Positions 54,836 to 64,000 of a DNA stretch of 64,000 nucleotides are shown in pieces. The position numbers and the translations under genes are program-made. The notes under the pieces are model-generated. The model saw nothing but the letters and a program-made list of their open reading frames with translations. It was not told the origin of the DNA and did not search any database. Source of the stretch: Ichthyophis bannanicus (taxonomy: Eukaryota; Chordata; Amphibia; Gymnophiona; Ichthyophiidae); NCBI GenBank assembly GCA_033557465.1, contig CM066031.1:1070286444-1070350443 (forward strand). Reading direction: 5' to 3'. Each line of letters begins with the position of its first letter. Positions within the stretch are counted from its first letter, which is position 1.

Positions 54836-55373
54836 CTAAAAGTCCAGATACACAATATCAACCGACTCACCTTTGTCCACCTGATTATTCACTCCTTCAA
54901 AAAAACATAACAGATTAGTAAGACAAGATCTTCCTTGTCTAAAGCCACGTTGGCTGTCTCCCATTAGGTCATGACTATCTACATGCTGAGTAATTTTATT
55001 CTTTATGATGGTTTCTACCATTTTTCCCGGTACTGATGTCAGGCTCACCGGTCTGTAGTTTCCCGGATCACCCCTGGAACCCTTTTTAAAAATTGGTGTT
55101 ACATTGGCGATCCTCCAATCTTCAGGTATTAGAGATGATTTTAATGATAGTTCACAGATTACTAATAGCAGGTCTGCAATCTCGTATTTCAGTTCTTTCA
55201 ACACCCTTGGATGTATACCATCCGGCCCAGGTGATTTGCTACTCTTCAGTTTATCTAATAGTTGTAAGACATCTTCTCGATGTATCGATATTTCCTTCAA
55301 TTCTTCTGCACCTTTAAATACCACTTCAGTCATGGGTAACATCCCTATATCTTCCTCAGTAAAGACTGAAGCA
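54836..55373 (-). pseudogene. CR1 RT N-terminal part, ended by nonsense codon
   Basis: Runs FASVFTEEDIG, GPDGIHPRVLKEL, VTPIFKKGSRGDPGNYRPVS, QRGFRQGRSCLTNLL and VDIVYLDF, then a stop where the good copy has Gln (CAG to TAG at 54836-54838), inside motif A. It is in frame with 53771-54802 apart from this. Confidence 0.88.
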
Positions 55374-55424
55374 AAAATGCTGGACAAAGGGGAGAGACTG
55401 TGGGTTAGGATTATAATGAGCTGA
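55374..55424. repeat. Minisatellite, last unit (part 2)
   Basis: AAATGCTGGACAAAGGGGAG continues the array at 53205-53596 beyond the CR1. Confidence 0.75.
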
Positions 55425-56165
55425 TGGGGGGCTAGCACTGGTAATGGGCAGATCAGGGGAGGCTAGGACTGGTAATGTGTTGATTAGTGAAGGCTAGGAC
55501 TGCTAATGGACTGATTGAGTGGGGCTGGGACTGGTAATGGGCTGATCAGGGGGGCTAGCACTGGTAATGGGCTGAGGGGGGACTAGCACTGGAAATGAGC
55601 TGATTAGGGGAGGCTAGGACTGGTAATGATCTGATGGAGTGGGGTAGGACTGATAATGGACTGATGGGGGGCTAGCATTGGAAATGAGCTGTTCGAGGGG
55701 GCTAGGACTGGAAATAGGCTGATTAGTGGAGGCTAGGACTTGTAATGGGCTGATGGGGGAGTAGGACTGGTATTGGGCTGATTAGGGGAGGCTAGCACTG
55801 GTAATGGGGTTGAGGGGGGTCTAGCACTAGAAGTGAGCTGATTGAGGGGCTTCAACTGGGAATGGGCTGATGGTGGGGAGGGGAGGTTAGAGCTGCTGGC
55901 CCTGGAAGAAAACTGGGGGCTAGGGCTACAAATGGGCTGATGCGAGAGGATGGGAGAATGGGACTGGAAGGGAGTGGATGCTGAGAGGGGTTGCCATGGT
56001 ATTTGGACTAGAAGGGACTGGACAGTGGGGAAGGAGGGGGACTGGAAGGGAATGGACACCAGTGGCAGTCATGGGAATGCAAGTTGACATTGGAAGGTAC
56101 TGGGGGGGAGGCTGGAAAGGGACTGATACTGGGAAGGGTTATTGGGACTCGAAATAGGCTGATGG
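55425..56165. repeat. Second minisatellite, unit about 30-33 bp
   Basis: Units built on GGGCTGATTAGGGGAGGCTA plus GCACTGGTAAT, well kept to about 55870 and decayed to 56165. It differs from the first array. Confidence 0.8.
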
Positions 56166-56955
56166 AAAGAAGTGAAGAAAACAAAAGAAGAAATAAGAAA
56201 TGGCAGATGGACCATAGACCACAGAAAGAGAGCTAAGAGAAGACAGGAATGCAGAAGCCTCAGATCGGGACCAGCATGATCAGAGAATAAAATGGTCAGA
56301 CGACAAAGGTAGAAAAAATAATTTTATTTCATTTTAATGATTGGACTTTGTGTTATCTTTATATTTTATACTGTATGGAGGAACTGCATCTGATGTTGCA
56401 CTGCATGTGGACTCTGGCTTCTTGGGATTTCAGTTTAAATTTTGTCTACATATTTTTATTTTTACTTGAGATTGTAAGTCACTTATTCTGTACTTGGTGA
56501 GGGTCTGTGTTCTGATTGTGTGACTGAGCCCAGGTGTTCTGTTAACATAGAGTTTGTTCATAAAGATCTATACTGTACTGTAGTTATTTGACTTGTTCAG
56601 CTTTTCAAATAGGTGTATGGTTGTTCCAGGGTCCACTGTAGTATTTACAGTGATGCTTTTTTTTGTGGGCTCCTTATGTGAGTTTTGGAAGTTGGTGCTG
56701 ATATGGTATGATATGGTAGATTTGCTCTATAGATACTCAGTGACTTTGTTGTAGGGCTTTGTATTAGTTCACAATATACCTGGTACTGGAGAATGTTTTT
56801 TGTTGTTGTTAGTGAGATGATCAGAATCAGATTGTTTTTGTTTTTGTTTTAAGATATTGAGTTCTGTGGATGAATGTCCTGGTTCTGCTCTGCAGTCACT
56901 GTTGAAGGGGGTTTTGTGGATGCAAAATATGTGTTGAAAAAAAAAAGGTAATAAC
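56166..56955. other. hAT-like element interior without motifs
   Basis: AT-rich, no gene or recognised repeat. Confidence 0.4.
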
Positions 56956-56957
56956 CA

Positions 56958-57042
56958 TGACTGTTGTAGTTGTTGTTATGGAAGGACAGACTAGATAGGC
57001 CATGTGGTCTTTTTCTGTCATCATGTTTCTATGTTTCTATAA
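56958..57042 (+). mobile_element. CR1 3' end, TTTCTATG-tail group
   Basis: GACTGTTGTAGTTGTTGTTA to CATGTTTCTATGTTTCTAT, the last 85 bp of the subfamily present in full at 26713-27818. Confidence 0.85.
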
Positions 57043-57755
57043 TGCAGTTTATAACAACAAAATAAAAATGAGTTATAATTTAGTTTTATAAACTGTACTG
57101 TTGTTCTCGCTCTCTTTTAGTTCCTTGGTGTGCAAACATCTTGCATTTCCTCCATATAATCTAATCAGCTTTTTGGTTTGGTTCAGTCCCTGATTGGAGT
57201 TCTGAAAAAGCCCCGCCCCCTCTATGGGGGGCGGGCGTCATCTCATCCTTCGCCTCAGGCAGCAGATTGCCTTGAGTCGCCCCTGGTGCCGGCCAGTGCA
57301 ATATTCAACAGTGCTATCCTGATAGCACTGCTAAACATTTCCTCTGATCACTGTAGGTGCAGCTGGGGCAGAGTTTGAGGTTATCCATCAGCGGCAATAC
57401 TCAGACTAGTAACTGGAGAACAAAAAGCATAAAGTTAGATCACGAAAAAAGCAGCCCTGACTTTGTGCACTTTTCCTATCTGGATAATGGTTGAATATCA
57501 CCACTATGTTTTTCCATATAGCACTACTGGTCAGCACTGAAACCAGATTTTCAGCACTGGGGATTTCTCGATTCCAGCGATGGATATCCGGTTTCACTTT
57601 TAAACGCCATGTCCGGTGCTAAAAAATGCTGACCACAGAGTTTAAATATCTGCCCGTATGTTTGTAAATTTCCATGGCAAGAGTGCTCACATCAAATTGC
57701 AAGGGAAATGGTGTGCAGATAGTTTTGCCAAGATAATTTTCAACAAAAAAATTTA

Positions 57756-58092
57756 AAATGTCCCTCCAATAAATTAATTGGCTATGTACCAACAAAAATG
57801 CTTTTTTTGCTTAGCTAATTATTTATATAAAGCTTTTTTTTGTAAAAACTTTTTTTTTTAAGTAATATCTTCTTGAGGTCTTAGACTTAAACCAGCGCTG
57901 GCTACAACGGACTCAGTCCTTAGCCTCAGCGTGAAATTGCATCAATGACCTCTAGAGAATGATGTAAAGTTGATATTACTGCTTATCCATCATTTTGAAG
58001 TAAAAAAAAAAAAAGCTTTATATAAATAATTAGTTAAGCAAAAAAAGCATTTTTGTTGGTACATAGCCAATTAATTTATTGGAGGGACATTT
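57756..58092. repeat. Snapback repeat, 86-bp arms
   Basis: Left arm 57756-57841 and right arm about 58006-58092 are reverse complements with one clear mismatch (TTAGCTAATT against TTAACTAATT). A T-run and A-run lie at the inner ends and 165 bp sits between. ATTTTCAA occurs just outside the left arm (57736) and at the right arm edge (58089). No coding capacity. Confidence 0.82.
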
Positions 58093-58501
58093 TCAATTTT
58101 CTTGTGGATAACTACCCTCTGTCAAACTGACTATATTAAAGATAATTTTCAAAGCAAGCTTATGCACATAATTAGCTTTAATTGTGTGACTTCTGTTTCC
58201 AACTCTCCACACATTTATGTGACTTGTTAAAATAGTACCCTTTTAATGATCAGTGTTTATGGACTCTACTCATTTAAGGTTATTTCTGTTGCAAAGTTAT
58301 GTAGTGACCACAAATTGTTTTCTTTTGCTCAAAAGAGAGGAACAATCCATTCTGACTAAAATTTGGTAGAGAAGTGGACTTTCATATTGCCTCAACTCTT
58401 CCTGCTCCATACAGTTTTGTTTAATTGGTTTTTTTTAATTTAATGCTGAAGGAGCTATGAAATTCAAGATAAGGAGAGGGACATGTTTCCTATGCAGTAC
58501 T
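58093..58501. other. Anonymous sequence
   Basis: No gene or certain repeat. Confidence 0.4.
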
Positions 58502-61500
58502 CTCCGTAAAGAAATATTTCCACATAATACTCCTGAGTCTATCCCCTTTCACTCTCATCCTATGTCCCCTCATAGCAGAGCTTGCCTTCAATTGAAAGAG
58601 GATCTCCTCCTGTGCATTTATGCTACAGAGATATTTAAATGTCTCTATCATATCACCCCATCCCGCCTTTCCTCTAAAGTATACATATTAAGATCTTTTA
58701 AGTCTGTCCTCATATGCTTCATAATGAAGACCATTAACCATTTTAGTAGCCACCCTCTGCACCGACTCCATCCTGTTTATATTCTTTTGAAAGTGCAGTC
58801 TCCAGAATTGCACACAATACTCCAAATGAGGTCACACCAGAGACTTATACAGAGGCATCATTGCCTCCTTTTTTCTGCTGGCTATTCCTCTCCCTATACA
58901 CCCAAGCATCCTTCTGGCTTTCACCATTGTCTTTTCTAGCTGTTTAGCTACTTTAAGATCGTCAGACACAATTAAGCCCAGGTCCCGCTCCTCTTTTGTG
59001 GACAGAAGTACCTCACCCCCTAGACTCCTTTGGATTTTTGCAGCCCAAATGCTTGACCCTGAATTTTTTAGCATTACATTTCAGCTGCCAATACTAGACC
59101 ATTTTTCAAGCTTAGCTAGATCCTTCCTCATGTTATCTACTCCTTCCTGAGTGTCTGCCCTATTGCAGATTTTGGTATCATCCGCAAACAAGCAAACCTT
59201 ACCTGATAGCCCTTCTGCAATATCACTAACAAATATGTTAAAAAGAATCGAACTAAGGACAGATGTCTGCGGTACACCACTGGTAACCTCTTCCTCCTCA
59301 GAGTGAGCTCTATTTACTTGTACCATTTGTTGTCTCCCACTCAACTAATTTCTCACTCTGTCAGTAACTTGAGGGTCCATCCCTAGGGTGCTTAGTTTGT
59401 TTATAAGTCGCCTGTGCGGAACGGTGTCAAAGGCTTTACTGAAATCTAAATACACCACATCTAGGGCTCTCCTTTGGTCCAACTCCCTGGTCATCCAGTC
59501 AAAGAATCAATCAGATTTGTCTGACAAGACCTGCCTCTGGTGAATCCATGCTGTTTCGGATCCTGCAATCCATTGGACTCCAGGAACCTCACTATTCTCT
59601 CTTTTAGTCGCCTTTCCAATAATTTACTAAACACATAAGAACATAAGATCATAAGATATGCCATGCTGGATTAGACCAAGGTCCATCAAGCCCAGTATCC
59701 TGTTTCCAACAGTGGCCAATCTAGGTCATACATACCTAGCAGTTTCCCCAAAAGACACAGGTTCCACAATGCTTGTATTGGGTCAAGCACTTATATCCTG
59801 GGTCCGTTCTTAATAATGGTTTGTGGACCTTTCCTCCAGGAACTTGTCCAAACCTTTTTTAAACCCAGCTACACTAACAGCCTTTACTACATCCTCCGGT
59901 AACAAATTCCAGAGTTTGATTACACATTGAGTGAAAAAATATTTTCTTTTATTAGTCTTAAATAGTTTACCCTGTAGCTTCATTGCATGTCCGATAGTCT
60001 TTCTATATTCTGATAACTTAAACAATCGATATACAATGTTAGATAACGTAAACAATTGGTCTACGATCTACAGAGGTTAAACTAACTGGCCTGTAGTTCT
60101 CAATGCCATCTTTACATCCACTTTTGTGGAAAGGGACTACATGTGCCTCTCTTCAGTCCTGTGGCACTACTCCCAACTCCAAAGAGGCATTGAAAAGGTC
60201 AGACAGTGGAACTGCTAGAACATCCCCAAGTTCCCTCAGTATTCTTGGATGTATCCCATCTGGACCCATGGCTTTGTCTACTTTTAGTTTAGCTAGTTTC
60301 TCACAAACACAGTCTTCTGAAAATCGTTCGAGAGCCACGTCACTTCTGTTCCTGTTTGGGGGTGTTTTCTGAGGTCTGGCTCCTGGCCCTTCATCTGTGA
60401 ACACAGAACAGAAGTATTTATTAAGCAATTCTGTTTTATCCTCATCAGTTTCTGCATATTCCTCCCCTGCATCCTTGAGTCTGACGATACCACTTTTACC
60501 CTTCCTCCTCTCACTAACATATCTTACAATAAAATGCGAGGATAAGACATTTTTATTGGCTGTTTTTGATTCTGTTTGTACCTTTGCTTTCCTGACTACT
60601 TTGCTAGCTTCTCTAAGTTTTTCCAAATATAGATGTCTGTCTTCCTCTCTCTGTGATCTCTTGTATTTTATGAAGGCCTCCCTCTTTTTCTTCACCTTTT
60701 CAGCTATTTCTTTTGAGAAACATAGCAACCTCCTTTTCCTTTTACATTTATTTACCTAACAAACAGGTTGGTTGGCCTTAAAATTTCCCCTTTCAGTTTT
60801 GCCCACTGTTTTTCTACATCCCCCCAGCTGTTCCCAATCCACTAATTACTCTTGAGGTATTGTCCCATCTTGGCAAAATTAGTTTTCCTAAAGTCTATGA
60901 CCCTTGCTTTTGAATGGATTTTATCAGCCCTAGTCCTGATACTGAACCACACCATCTGGTGATCACTGGATTGGAGATGATGTCCCACTGTAACTTCAGA
61001 AACACTTTCCCCATTGATAAGCACTAAGTCCAGTATGGCCCCATCACATGTGGGTTCTGTTACCAGTTGCCTGAATAGTTCTCCCTGTAGAGAATCCGGG
61101 ATCTCCTTACTTCTAGATGACACTGCAGCAGGGATGTGCCAATCCACATCTGGTATATTGAAATTACCTATCAGTAGCACTTCTCCTTTCATGGCAGTAC
61201 TGTGTATATCTTCTATTAAATTTTCATCCACTTCTACTCTCTGTGAGGGGGATCTGTATATAATTCCAATGCAAATGGATTTCCCTTTCTCTAGTTTAAT
61301 CCACAGTGCCTCCTCTCTTCCTTTTAAATCCTGCAATTCTATAGCTTTAATATTATTTTTTACATATAGTGCCACTCCACCTCACCACTTTCTTACCTTT
61401 CTTCCTACCCTGTCCTTCCTGAATAAAGTATAGCCCAGTATAATTACATCCCATTCATTGTTGTCCATGAATCATGTTTCTGTAACAGCCACTAAATCCA

Positions 61501-61560
61501 AGTCAACCTCTTCCATTAAAGCCTCAACATCTGGGATCTTATTTCCCATGCTACAGGCAT
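58502..61560 (-). pseudogene. CR1 ORF2 remnant (endonuclease + reverse transcriptase)
   Basis: On the minus strand: CINACSMGNK (about 61560), DLVAVTET, GGVALYVKNNIKAIELQDLK (about 61378-61320), YRSPSQRVEVDENL, LLIGNFNIPDVDW (GDFN has become GNFN, near 61160), SSDHQM (about 60975), AMGPDGIHPRIL (60272-60237), then after the insertion SGVPQTSVLSSILFN (59295), LFADDTKICNRA (about 59190), and STKEERDLGLIVSDDLKVAK (about 59015-58955). Stops and frameshifts are at several points, including 60840 and 59075. Both GNFN and the breaks make it inactive. Confidence 0.8.
59634..60065 (-). mobile_element. CR1 3' end, TTCTTATG-tail group, inserted
   Basis: The reverse 3' UTR and the last 80 codons of ORF2 ([17 protein letters not shown] to STNHY). 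At the 5' side, a 31-bp stretch is present twice in tandem (GATAACTTAAACAATCGATA and GATAACGTAAACAATTGGTC). The host CR1 continues on both sides. Confidence 0.85.
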
Positions 61561-62219
61561 TTATACACACCACTTTACAGATGTTGCCCCTATTACCCAT
61601 TTCAGTAGAGGTATTTAATGTATCATTTGTGCCGACATGGATGAGCAACATCAGATAATAGTCAGGGGGTTTGATGAGTCCTGGCAAACTCTCCGTAACA
61701 TCTCAGATTTTGGCACCTGGCAGACAGCACACCTCTCTGGACATCAAATCTGGTCGGCAGATAAACACCTCAGTACCCCTCAGAAGAGAGTCACCAACCA
61801 CCACTACCCTTCACTTCCTAGTAGTGACTGATTTTGCAACATGATGCTTCCACCTCCTCCACTTCCAGGGCTCCATATTCGTTCATCAATTCAAGGGTTA
61901 GAGAAGTTGGAGTGTTGATATTGCAGGCTTTGGTGACTCGTGTCCAACCTTCTTTCTTCTGTAGTCTCCCATCTTCTCCTCTTTCGGAGAGCTTTGATGT
62001 TTCAGGAAGCATCTCATCAATGTAATTTTCACTGTCTTGAATGATTCTCAGCCTCAACCCCATTTCCCTTAGTTCCTTCACTTCTTTCCTAAGAGCCTCA
62101 GCATTCAAGTATCCTGCACATGGAACTGGTCCTTCAACTGGCATTGGAATCTCTGTTTGGACAGAAGCAGAAACTATAATGGGGGCAACAGCTTTAGCAA
62201 TATAATTTTCCCCAGCCAT
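61561..62219 (-). pseudogene. CR1 ORF1 remnant with truncated SGNH domain
   Basis: Starts with ATG at 62219 (MAGENYIAKAVAPIIVSAS). It has a coiled-coil-like part (LRKEVKELREMGLRLR near 62110-62060). A frameshift or stop follows at 61818, then VVGDSLLRG (GDS nucleophile block) near 61810, CCLPGAKI, and LLIHVGTNDT (61645-61617). Directly after GTNDT comes the start of ORF2 (CKVVCINA), so the last 100 or so residues of the esterase domain, with the D-x-x-H, are missing. Confidence 0.7.
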
Positions 62220-62590
62220 TGTTTAGTTGATGGAGCTTTGGTATCTGTTGAAGTAAAAGAGAGAGAGACCTAACAGAGTCCCTACCTGTTCCTCAGCTGT
62301 CCTTTAAGAGAAAAAGCAGTTAACCTTTTTTGAATGTGTTCTAATAATGCTGTTCTATGTCCCTGTGTGCAGCTAATTGGGGAGTTGCCCTATAAAGTAA
62401 GAAGGCCTACATGGGGTGTGTGTGTGTGTGTCAGAGTGGCTAGGAAGGACCTAACATCCGATGAGGTCAGTAGCTTCAAAGAATTAGCTGTGAATGTGTA
62501 GCTGGAACAAAGGCAATGAACTCTGACAGAGCCTTTGCCCTGCACTACAAGAAAACAAAATAAATTCCCCCTTTGTAGTATAGAAAAAAG

Positions 62591-62705
62591 ACTTTTGGGG
62601 AAACTGCTAGGTATGTATGACCTAGATTGGCCACTGTTGGAAACAGGATACTGGGCTTGATGGACCTTGGTCTGACCCAGTATGGCAGTTCTTATGTTCT
62701 TACCT
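62591..62705 (+). mobile_element. CR1 3' end, TTCTTATG-tail group
   Basis: CTTTTGGGGAAACTGCTAGG to CAGTTCTTATGTTCTTA, the 115-bp 3' UTR only, at the leader of the reverse CR1. Confidence 0.85.
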
Positions 62706-62749
62706 GTTAAATATTAATGCAGCATAGAGCCCTATTCCAGTAGAAGCAC

Positions 62750-63420
62750 ATCTGGGCCATCGGACCATACAAAAAAAATGGATGGACCTAAACTGGACCC
62801 CGTTCTACAACTGCAGGAGACAGATGGTCCCACAGTTGCAGAATCAAGCACTTAGCTCAATGCTGCCGCAATTCGCAGGCGTGAGATGTCCACTCAGCAT
62901 CCTGTACAGCCCCCCCCCCCCCCGATGCTCCTGCTGGTATGCTGGTGCTGTGGTGTCCCATCACCATGGCACTAGGATGCCCAGCAGGAGCACTGAAAGC
63001 CCACCAAGGAGGGAACTGTTTTTCCCCACCACCTAACCCTCTGTGCAGGCAGCCATGACTGGGATCGGGTGGCGGGGACACTCCTGCATCATCCTACCTG
63101 GTTGGAAGGGCTGCCTGGCCCAACCCCTGAAATCGATGGGACTTATTCCACCTCAGAAGTGGAATAAGTCCCCCATCTATCTCATCGCTGCCGGATGTAC
63201 AGGGTCATGAGTTGAATCGGCCCTGTATGTCCAGATGCTTTGACCCTCCCGCCTCTGCCCTCTTCCCGCCTCCAGCCCTCCCCTTCCCACCCCTGTCCAG
63301 CGCTCCCTGTACAGCGACTCTGTGTATGCGGGGAGCACTTGAGGCAGGATATGGTCCCGGCGAATAGTGGGGATGGAACCCCGCTATTTGCGTCTGTGCA
63401 TCAGGCCCATAGTAAACATC
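62750..63420. mobile_element. GC-rich interspersed repeat X (copy 2, inverted)
   Basis: It contains the palindrome GGGACTTATTCCAC...GTGGAATAAGTCCC (63138-63172), GGCCCTGTATGTCCAG near 63219, and, at the right end, GCGAATAGTGGGG near 63360, all as in 30488-30780 but reversed. A C-run is at 62912-62924. No coding. Confidence 0.5.
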
Positions 63421-64000
63421 CCCCAGTTTTTTCTTCAGAGAGCAGATTTCAAACAAACTCACTAAAAAGCTATAAGAAAATAATTCTCTAGTTTCATTGC
63501 AAATATATTTTTACATAATGGCTAGTCATATTTTTAAGATATTTATTCACATTGGGATCAATATGGAACTATGGCAGTCAGTGTATTTATTTAATGCCTG
63601 CTGTAGTACTTTAAAAAAAATGTATATTTAGCAACAGTGCCCATACAGATAGTAGCGATCACCACTCACTGTATATATAAAACAATGTCCAGCTACAAAA
63701 CTTCATGGCCTAGGTGATTTACTTTAGGTCTGCATTTCAGCAGGCCTTAAGTAACTATCCGCTCTATATATATGGCAGCTGAATAACACTGCTATACATG
63801 TGAAGACACATTTTAGAAAGGCCATTCAGGTGCCATCTGGACATCCAAGCGAAAACGTCCAAAATTCTGTGGGAGGAGCAGGAGAGAAGGGGGGCACCTG
63901 TAAATTCCTCTAAAATCAGCCTATCTCCATCTCAAAAACATAAACATAACCTCAAAAACATAAACATCTCTGGCACTGTATTCCAGAATGCTCACGTGGA
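63421..64000. other. Anonymous sequence with a repeat fragment
   Basis: ACACATTTTAGAAAGGCC at 63808 matches 40990, so part is a MITE-like fragment. Nothing else recognised. Confidence 0.35.

Larger units (their letters stand above)
53600..55373 (-). mobile_element. CR1 LINE, 5'-truncated, TTCTTATG-tail group, inserted in minisatellite
   Basis: The 3' end is at 53600 and the 5' truncation is at FASVFTEED near 55373. The minisatellite unit continues on both sides. One nonsense codon aside, the RT is preserved. Confidence 0.92.
51981..57285. mobile_element. Composite hAT-like element, 5.3 kb
   Basis: The ends are inverted: CAGGGGCGGCCCTATAATGA at the left and, in reverse, CAGGGGCGACTCAAGGCAAT at the right, each followed by a GAGGC/TGCCTCAG box. 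The flanks GGGCCGGC (51973-51980) and GTGCCGGC (57286-57293) match at 7 of 8, the target size of hAT. A second left-type end (CAGGGGTGGTTCTTCCATTA) is at 52794, so a nested or rearranged copy is possible. No transposase is readable. A CR1 of about 1.8 kb and a CR1 3' end lie inside. Confidence 0.68.
51900..57660. mobile_element. Older MITE split by the hAT-like element
   Basis: The right flank (57294 on) reads CAGTGCAATATTCAACAGTG and ends near 57655 with TTTAAATATCTGCCCG. The left flank has CACTTAACTCC and ACCAGGTAAGGGCCGGC. These are pieces of a GGTCAATATTCA-type MITE as at 40788. The exact left end was not found. Confidence 0.35.
58502..62590 (-). mobile_element. CR1 LINE, long, TTTCTATG-type RT, lacking its 3' end
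   Basis: A reverse-oriented copy from a leader (62220-62590) through ORF1 (62219 down), endonuclease, and RT to WNSLP-region sequence at 58502, where it stops without a 3' UTR. A CR1 of the other group is inserted at 59634-60065. The lack of a 3' end is unusual, because CR1 copies normally lose the 5' end. Confidence 0.8.

Overview
This window is vertebrate nuclear DNA made almost entirely of interspersed repeats. I find no convincing exon of a host protein-coding gene, no rRNA or tRNA gene, and no CRISPR. The repeat set is many CR1-clade LINEs, an L1/Tx1-clade LINE, L2-like LINE tails, tRNA-headed SINEs, a DIRS/LTR-like fragment, and hAT, piggyBac and Tc1-like DNA elements. This fits a large amphibian genome, possibly a caecilian. 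That assignment is inference from the repeat mix and is not proven.

Layout. 1-1.9 kb is mostly anonymous with one SINE. 1.9-6.6 kb holds three CR1 copies, one nested in another. 6.7-14.45 kb is one old L1/Tx1-type LINE with decayed ORF1, ORF2 and a poly(A) tail; a small hAT-like element and a CR1 copy are inserted in it. 14.5-24 kb has SINEs, L2-like 3' ends, a near-perfect 47-bp hairpin insertion and a palindromic hAT-like MITE. 24.2-28.95 kb is a near full-length old CR1 on the minus strand, broken by a SINE/LINE tail and by a younger CR1. 29.4-35.3 kb has CR1 ends, a TTAA-flanked MITE, a Tc1-like end and a long fold-back. 35.64-38.15 kb is the most interesting object: imperfect terminal inverted repeats of about 90-100 bp enclose a decayed minus-strand gene of a widespread but uncharacterised protein family. 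38.4-44.8 kb has SINEs, MITEs, an L2-like fragment, a possible gag remnant and a DIRS-like start. 44.8-49.22 kb is the best-preserved element, a CR1 with an intact ORF1 (zinc-binding motif, coiled coil, SGNH esterase) and an ORF2 (endonuclease plus reverse transcriptase) broken by one frameshift. 51.98-57.29 kb is a composite hAT-like element with a 7/8-matching target duplication, two hairpins, two minisatellites and two CR1 insertions. 57.7-58.1 kb is an 86-bp-arm snapback. 58.5-62.6 kb is another long CR1 on the minus strand with a CR1 insertion.

How it fits together. The CR1 copies fall into at least three groups with different 3' octamer tails (TTCTTATG, TTACTATG, TTTCTATG). Group names used below are mine: group 1 = TTACTATG tail, group 2 = TTCTTATG tail, group 3 = TTTCTATG tail. 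The SINEs and L2-like LINEs share 3' tails, as expected if the LINE machinery copies the SINEs. The nesting gives a relative order: the L1/Tx1 element, the old CR1s and the MITEs came first, and the group 2 CR1s came late. Boundaries are by eye and usually good to 5-20 bp.
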